Origin: an uncultured Bacteroidales bacterium
GTDB lineage: Bacteria > Bacteroidota > Bacteroidia > Bacteroidales > UBA932
NCBI GenBank assembly: GCA_900317845.1
Contig: ONII01000011.1
Location: 218,897 to 282,896 of the forward strand
Length of the DNA stretch: 64,000 nucleotides
Direction: 5' to 3'
Position numbers and translations under genes: made by a program
Shown: positions 61,809 to 64,000 of the stretch, piece after piece
How positions within the stretch are numbered: the stretch's first letter is position 1
How the letters are laid out: every line of letters starts with the position of its first letter
Notes under the pieces: generated by a model
What the model saw: the letters and a program-made list of their open reading frames with translations, nothing else
Databases searched by the model: none
Told to the model about the DNA's origin: nothing

Positions 61809-63086
61809 CTAATGGGCTCCTTTGCGGCGGCTGAACAGGCGCTGCGGGAGTTCCATGGCCAGGACAATACCCAGCACAATGGCGATGGCCACTTTTACGG
61901 CCATGAAACCGCTTGTCATGGACATGGCATACTGACCGGATGTCAGGTAATAGGAGAACCAGAAAATGCCGGCGCCCGGCACCAGCGTGAAGATGCCGCA
62001 AATAATGAAAACCTGCGCCGGGCAGCGCGTAGGGACGGCCGAGAAACGGGACAGGAGACACACCACCAGGGCGGCAGCAAGCGAAGCGATAGGCGCCGTG
62101 AGTCCGCCAAGGCGCACCACCAACAGATAAACCATCCATCCTGCCACACCCACCAATCCGGAAACCCAATACTGTTCCCTGTCCACACCGTACAAAATGG
62201 CAAAGCCCAGCGTGCCGATAAAAGCCGCCACCGCCTGCCAGAAATAACCGGCTGTCTGAGGGCTAGCCGTAACGCCGGTGAGATGGATGACACCGCCAAA
62301 GACGGCGCCGTCCAGCATAAAGGCCACGGATACGCCCATGGCAATGCAGAAAAAGCCCAGCATGGCATCCGTAAGACGCGTCAGGCCCGCCAGATAGTCC
62401 GAATTGGCCAAATCCCGCACACCATTGGTAAACGGCACGCCCGGGATAAGCGGCATAATGGCGCCAATGATAATGTCGCTCAGGCTGTCTCCCAGCCCCA
62501 GGCGCCAGCAGGCGATGGAAACCAAACTGGCCACCATGGCGCTGGAAATGCCGCCGACAATCCGCGACAGGTAACGCGAACTAACAAATTGCATGTAAAA
62601 GAAAAGCACGAAACCCGCGATGCAGGCTGCAGCGCAATCGGTGAAGCTTCCGCCAAACACGGCCGAGAAAGCGCCCGCGCTCAAGGTCGTTGCCACCAGC
62701 TGCTCCCAGAAGGGCTTGAGGGGCATTGTCTTAATTTGCTCCAGCCGCTCACGGGCCTGTTCCAAGGAGCATCGGCCCGCCGAAATGTCATAACTGAGCC
62801 GGTTTACGGCTGTAACCCGGGACAGCTGCGTGGCCCGGATGGGAATAAACGCCACATTGGCATAGGTAGAAGCCTGTCCGCCGGACTTATGCACCTTCTC
62901 CGCCTTTCCACTGGTGAAAACACCGTTGGAGAGCACGAAGAAATTGCCGGAGTTTACCCCGAAGTGCGTGGATATCCGGTTCATGATATCCTCCACACGG
63001 GAAATCTCCGCGCCATTCTCCAGAAGAATGTGCCCGGCCTCGGAAGCTACGTCCAGTACCTCTGCAAAATCCGGCTTTTGTTCCAT
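61809..63086 (-). CDS. Threonine/serine exporter family protein (ThrE)
   Basis: A 425-residue membrane protein in which both halves of the ThrE system are fused. The N-terminal ThrE/DUF1212 part covers about 10-250 (soluble start with ENGAEISRVEDIM, then helices including IPGVPFTNGVRDLANSDY). The C-terminal ThrE_2/DUF3815 part covers about 285-415. About ten transmembrane helices are seen. It probably exports threonine or serine. It lies directly upstream of lysC, which makes their common precursor, and may contribute read-through to it. Confidence 0.85.
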   Translation of the reverse strand: MEQKPDFAEVLDVASEAGHILLENGAEISRVEDIMNRISTHFGVNSGNFFVLSNGVFTSGKAEKVHKSGGQASTYANVAFIPIRATQLSRVTAVNRLSYDISAGRCSLEQARERLEQIKTMPLKPFWEQLVATTLSAGAFSAVFGGSFTDCAAACIAGFVLFFYMQFVSSRYLSRIVGGISSAMVASLVSIACWRLGLGDSLSDIIIGAIMPLIPGVPFTNGVRDLANSDYLAGLTRLTDAMLGFFCIAMGVSVAFMLDGAVFGGVIHLTGVTASPQTAGYFWQAVAAFIGTLGFAILYGVDREQYWVSGLVGVAGWMVYLLVVRLGGLTAPIASLAAALVVCLLSRFSAVPTRCPAQVFIICGIFTLVPGAGIFWFSYYLTSGQYAMSMTSGFMAVKVAIAIVLGIVLAMELPQRLFSRRKGAH

Positions 63087-63105
63087 AACCTAAGTTTTAT
63101 CCGTG

Positions 63106-63113
63106 CAAATATA
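63106..63113 (-). promoter_or_regulatory. -7 box of the thrE-like gene
   Basis: TATATTTG on the minus strand, 19 bases before the ATG at 63086. Confidence 0.65.
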
Positions 63114-63133
63114 GTATTTTTATGAAAATAAAT

Positions 63134-63164
63134 TTTGCCGATTGCAAAAAAAGCCGTACATTTG
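63134..63164 (+). promoter_or_regulatory. Promoter of tRNA-Pro
   Basis: TTTG (63134-63137), 19-base spacer, TACATTTG (63157-63164), 12 bases before the mature 5' end. Confidence 0.75.
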
Positions 63165-63176
63165 CGTTCCAATCTT

Positions 63177-63252
63177 CTGGATGTGGCGCAGTTGGTAGCG
63201 CACCTGGTTAGGGACCAGGAGGTCGCTGGTTCAAGTCCAGTCATCCAGACCA
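63177..63252 (+). tRNA. tRNA-Pro (anticodon AGG)
   Basis: A full 73-base cloverleaf: acceptor CTGGATG/CATCCAG, D-stem GCGC/GCGC, anticodon stem CCTGG/CCAGG with loop TTAGGGA giving AGG, T-stem GCTGG/CCAGT. The C1-G72 pair and A73 are the proline identity elements. CCA is encoded (63250-63252). An A at position 34 is uncommon for bacterial proline tRNA. Confidence 0.9.
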
Positions 63253-63427
63253 CTGAAAATCAAGCACTTGCAAATGAGCTGGTGCTTGATTTTTTTTGCC
63301 AGTCGCACTTTTGTCGCACTTTCAGCGTGTTTTAAAAGTATTTGGCGGCGACAATCGCGATGTAATATTCCAGGGCATCGGCAAAGGGAAAGGCGTTGTA
63401 TCATAAAAAAATATCGCAATAAAACAT
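63253..63427. other. Possible island boundary behind tRNA-Pro
   Basis: After the terminator lies a direct repeat GTCGCACTT (63302-63310 and 63313-63321). Its minus-strand translation (ESATKVRLAKK) resembles the sequence next to tRNA attachment sites of Bacteroidetes integrative elements. No integrase gene is present inside the window, so this is only a candidate att region. The rest of the stretch to 63427 holds nothing recognisable. Confidence 0.3.
63256..63297 (+). terminator. Intrinsic terminator after tRNA-Pro
   Basis: A 12-bp perfect stem (AAAATCAAGCAC, 63256-63267, with GTGCTTGATTTT, 63282-63293) ending in T8. Confidence 0.85.
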
Positions 63428-63435
63428 TATCTTTG
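63428..63435 (+). promoter_or_regulatory. -7 box of the ECF sigma factor gene
   Basis: TATCTTTG, 70 bases before the ATG at 63506; a housekeeping-type promoter in an AT-rich leader. Confidence 0.55.
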
Positions 63436-63505
63436 TCTTCGTTACATCAGATTTTTTGTAGTTTTTCACACGGTTCGTTGTCTAACGGGTGAGAACGAAT
63501 AAGAA

Positions 63506-63988
63506 ATGGAAACAAAAGAGCAAAGATTTTCAAGAGTCGTTGAAGAATATAAGCGGACAATCTATACGGTCTGCTATATGTTCTCCAAGGATGAAGACGA
63601 GGTGAATGACCTGTTTCAGGAGATCCTGATCAGACTCTGGCAGGGATTCGATTCCTTCGAGGGGAAAAGTGATATCAAGACGTGGATCTACCGCGTCAGC
63701 CTCAACTACTGCCTAAATTACGACAAGAAGCAGAAGCGGGCCGGAGAGCGAATGAACCTCGATATGGATATCAAACCCTATGAGGACAATTATGAGAAAT
63801 CCCTGCAGGTCAAGCGCCTCTACAAAAGAATCAATGCTCTTGGTCTTGTGGACAGAAGTGTCATCCTGTTGTGGCTCGAAGGCCTGAGCTATGACGAAAT
63901 CGGCGCCATCCTCGGCATTTCTGCCAAGAACGTTTCCATCAAACTCGTTCGCATCAAAGAACAGTTAAAACAAATGTCGAACATTTAA
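63506..63988 (+). CDS. ECF-type RNA polymerase sigma factor
   Basis: A 160-residue sigma-70 family factor with only regions 2 and 4. Region 2 (about 15-85) has DEVNDLFQEILIRLW and the DNA-melting/-10 helix TWIYRVSLNYC. Region 4 (about 105-155) has LWLEGLSYDEIGAILGIS, an HTH for the -35 site. In Bacteroidetes such factors usually pair with an anti-sigma gene just downstream; the window ends 12 bases later, so the partner is not visible. AT content is somewhat higher than in the genes before tRNA-Pro. Confidence 0.92.
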   Translation: METKEQRFSRVVEEYKRTIYTVCYMFSKDEDEVNDLFQEILIRLWQGFDSFEGKSDIKTWIYRVSLNYCLNYDKKQKRAGERMNLDMDIKPYEDNYEKSLQVKRLYKRINALGLVDRSVILLWLEGLSYDEIGAILGISAKNVSIKLVRIKEQLKQMSNI

Positions 63989-64000
63989 TTGAGCAAAACA

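Noticed and set aside
63047-63253. Small frame reading 'MTGLEPATSWSLTRCATN' over tRNA-Pro
   Set aside because: A known artefact: antisense translation of a tRNA gene. Similar false frames cross the tRNA-Lys (33912-34163) and tRNA-Glu (46182-46550) genes.

Overview
The window is about 64 kb of chromosomal DNA from a fairly GC-rich member of the order Bacteroidales. The evidence is: promoters of the Bacteroidetes form TTTG-N19/20-TAnnTTTG in front of many genes, almost no Shine-Dalgarno sequences, many lipoproteins with a lipobox, and families largely confined to this phylum (DUF4290, DUF4491, DUF4493, FISUMP and LolA-like lipoproteins, DPP III with HECLGH). The exact family cannot be read from the sequence. 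The content is almost all housekeeping and core metabolism. There is no CRISPR array, rRNA operon, transposase or prophage, and no gene-free stretch exceeds 300 bases.

Layout. 1-13 kb: end of a cation/proton antiporter, a 5'-nucleotidase lipoprotein, ffh, a DUF4493 lipoprotein, cardiolipin synthase, an acyl-CoA synthetase, a tyrosine phosphatase opposite a cytidylate-kinase-like gene, and an AddB-type nuclease. 13-19 kb: reverse rubrerythrin, then a protease group (SppA, clostripain-like C11, DPP III). 19-27 kb: xerD, pth-rplY, ackA-ptb-tpiA, a short ComEC protein, ApbE and a FISUMP lipoprotein. 27-34 kb: addA-DUF4290-ftsK-lolA on the minus strand, then two tRNA-Lys genes. 34-42 kb: manC, nfeD-flotillin-HTH, an esterase and an M16 protease. 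41-46 kb: tyrS-rbfA-lolC/E-fecD-fecE, with tRNA-Glu converging. 46-53 kb: glmM-DUF1343, a shortened L31, HNH-grpE-dnaJ, rplS, tRNA-Arg and DUF4491. 53-59 kb: a complete histidine-to-glutamate operon (ftcD-hutU-hutH-hutI). 59-63 kb: lysA and lysC, then a ThrE-type amino-acid exporter. 63-64 kb: tRNA-Pro, a possible attachment site and an ECF sigma factor.

How it fits together. Several exported proteases and peptidases, the full Hut pathway and an acyl-phosphate/acetate kinase branch suggest an anaerobe that ferments peptides and amino acids. ApbE (FMN loading of Rnf/Nqr-type pumps) and reverse rubrerythrin (peroxide removal) fit an anaerobe. AddA and AddB lie 18 kb apart but probably form one recombination nuclease.

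No clearly new multi-gene system is visible. The most unusual signals are small. Seven genes have the -7 box only 4-8 bases from the ATG (probable leaderless mRNAs). Several intrinsic terminators or hairpins are built into the last codons of genes. Ribosomal protein L31 lacks its middle. A perfect inverted repeat covers the lysC promoter and start codon. The tRNA-Pro has an AGG anticodon. A roughly 50-bp intergenic repeat occurs twice in opposite orientation.
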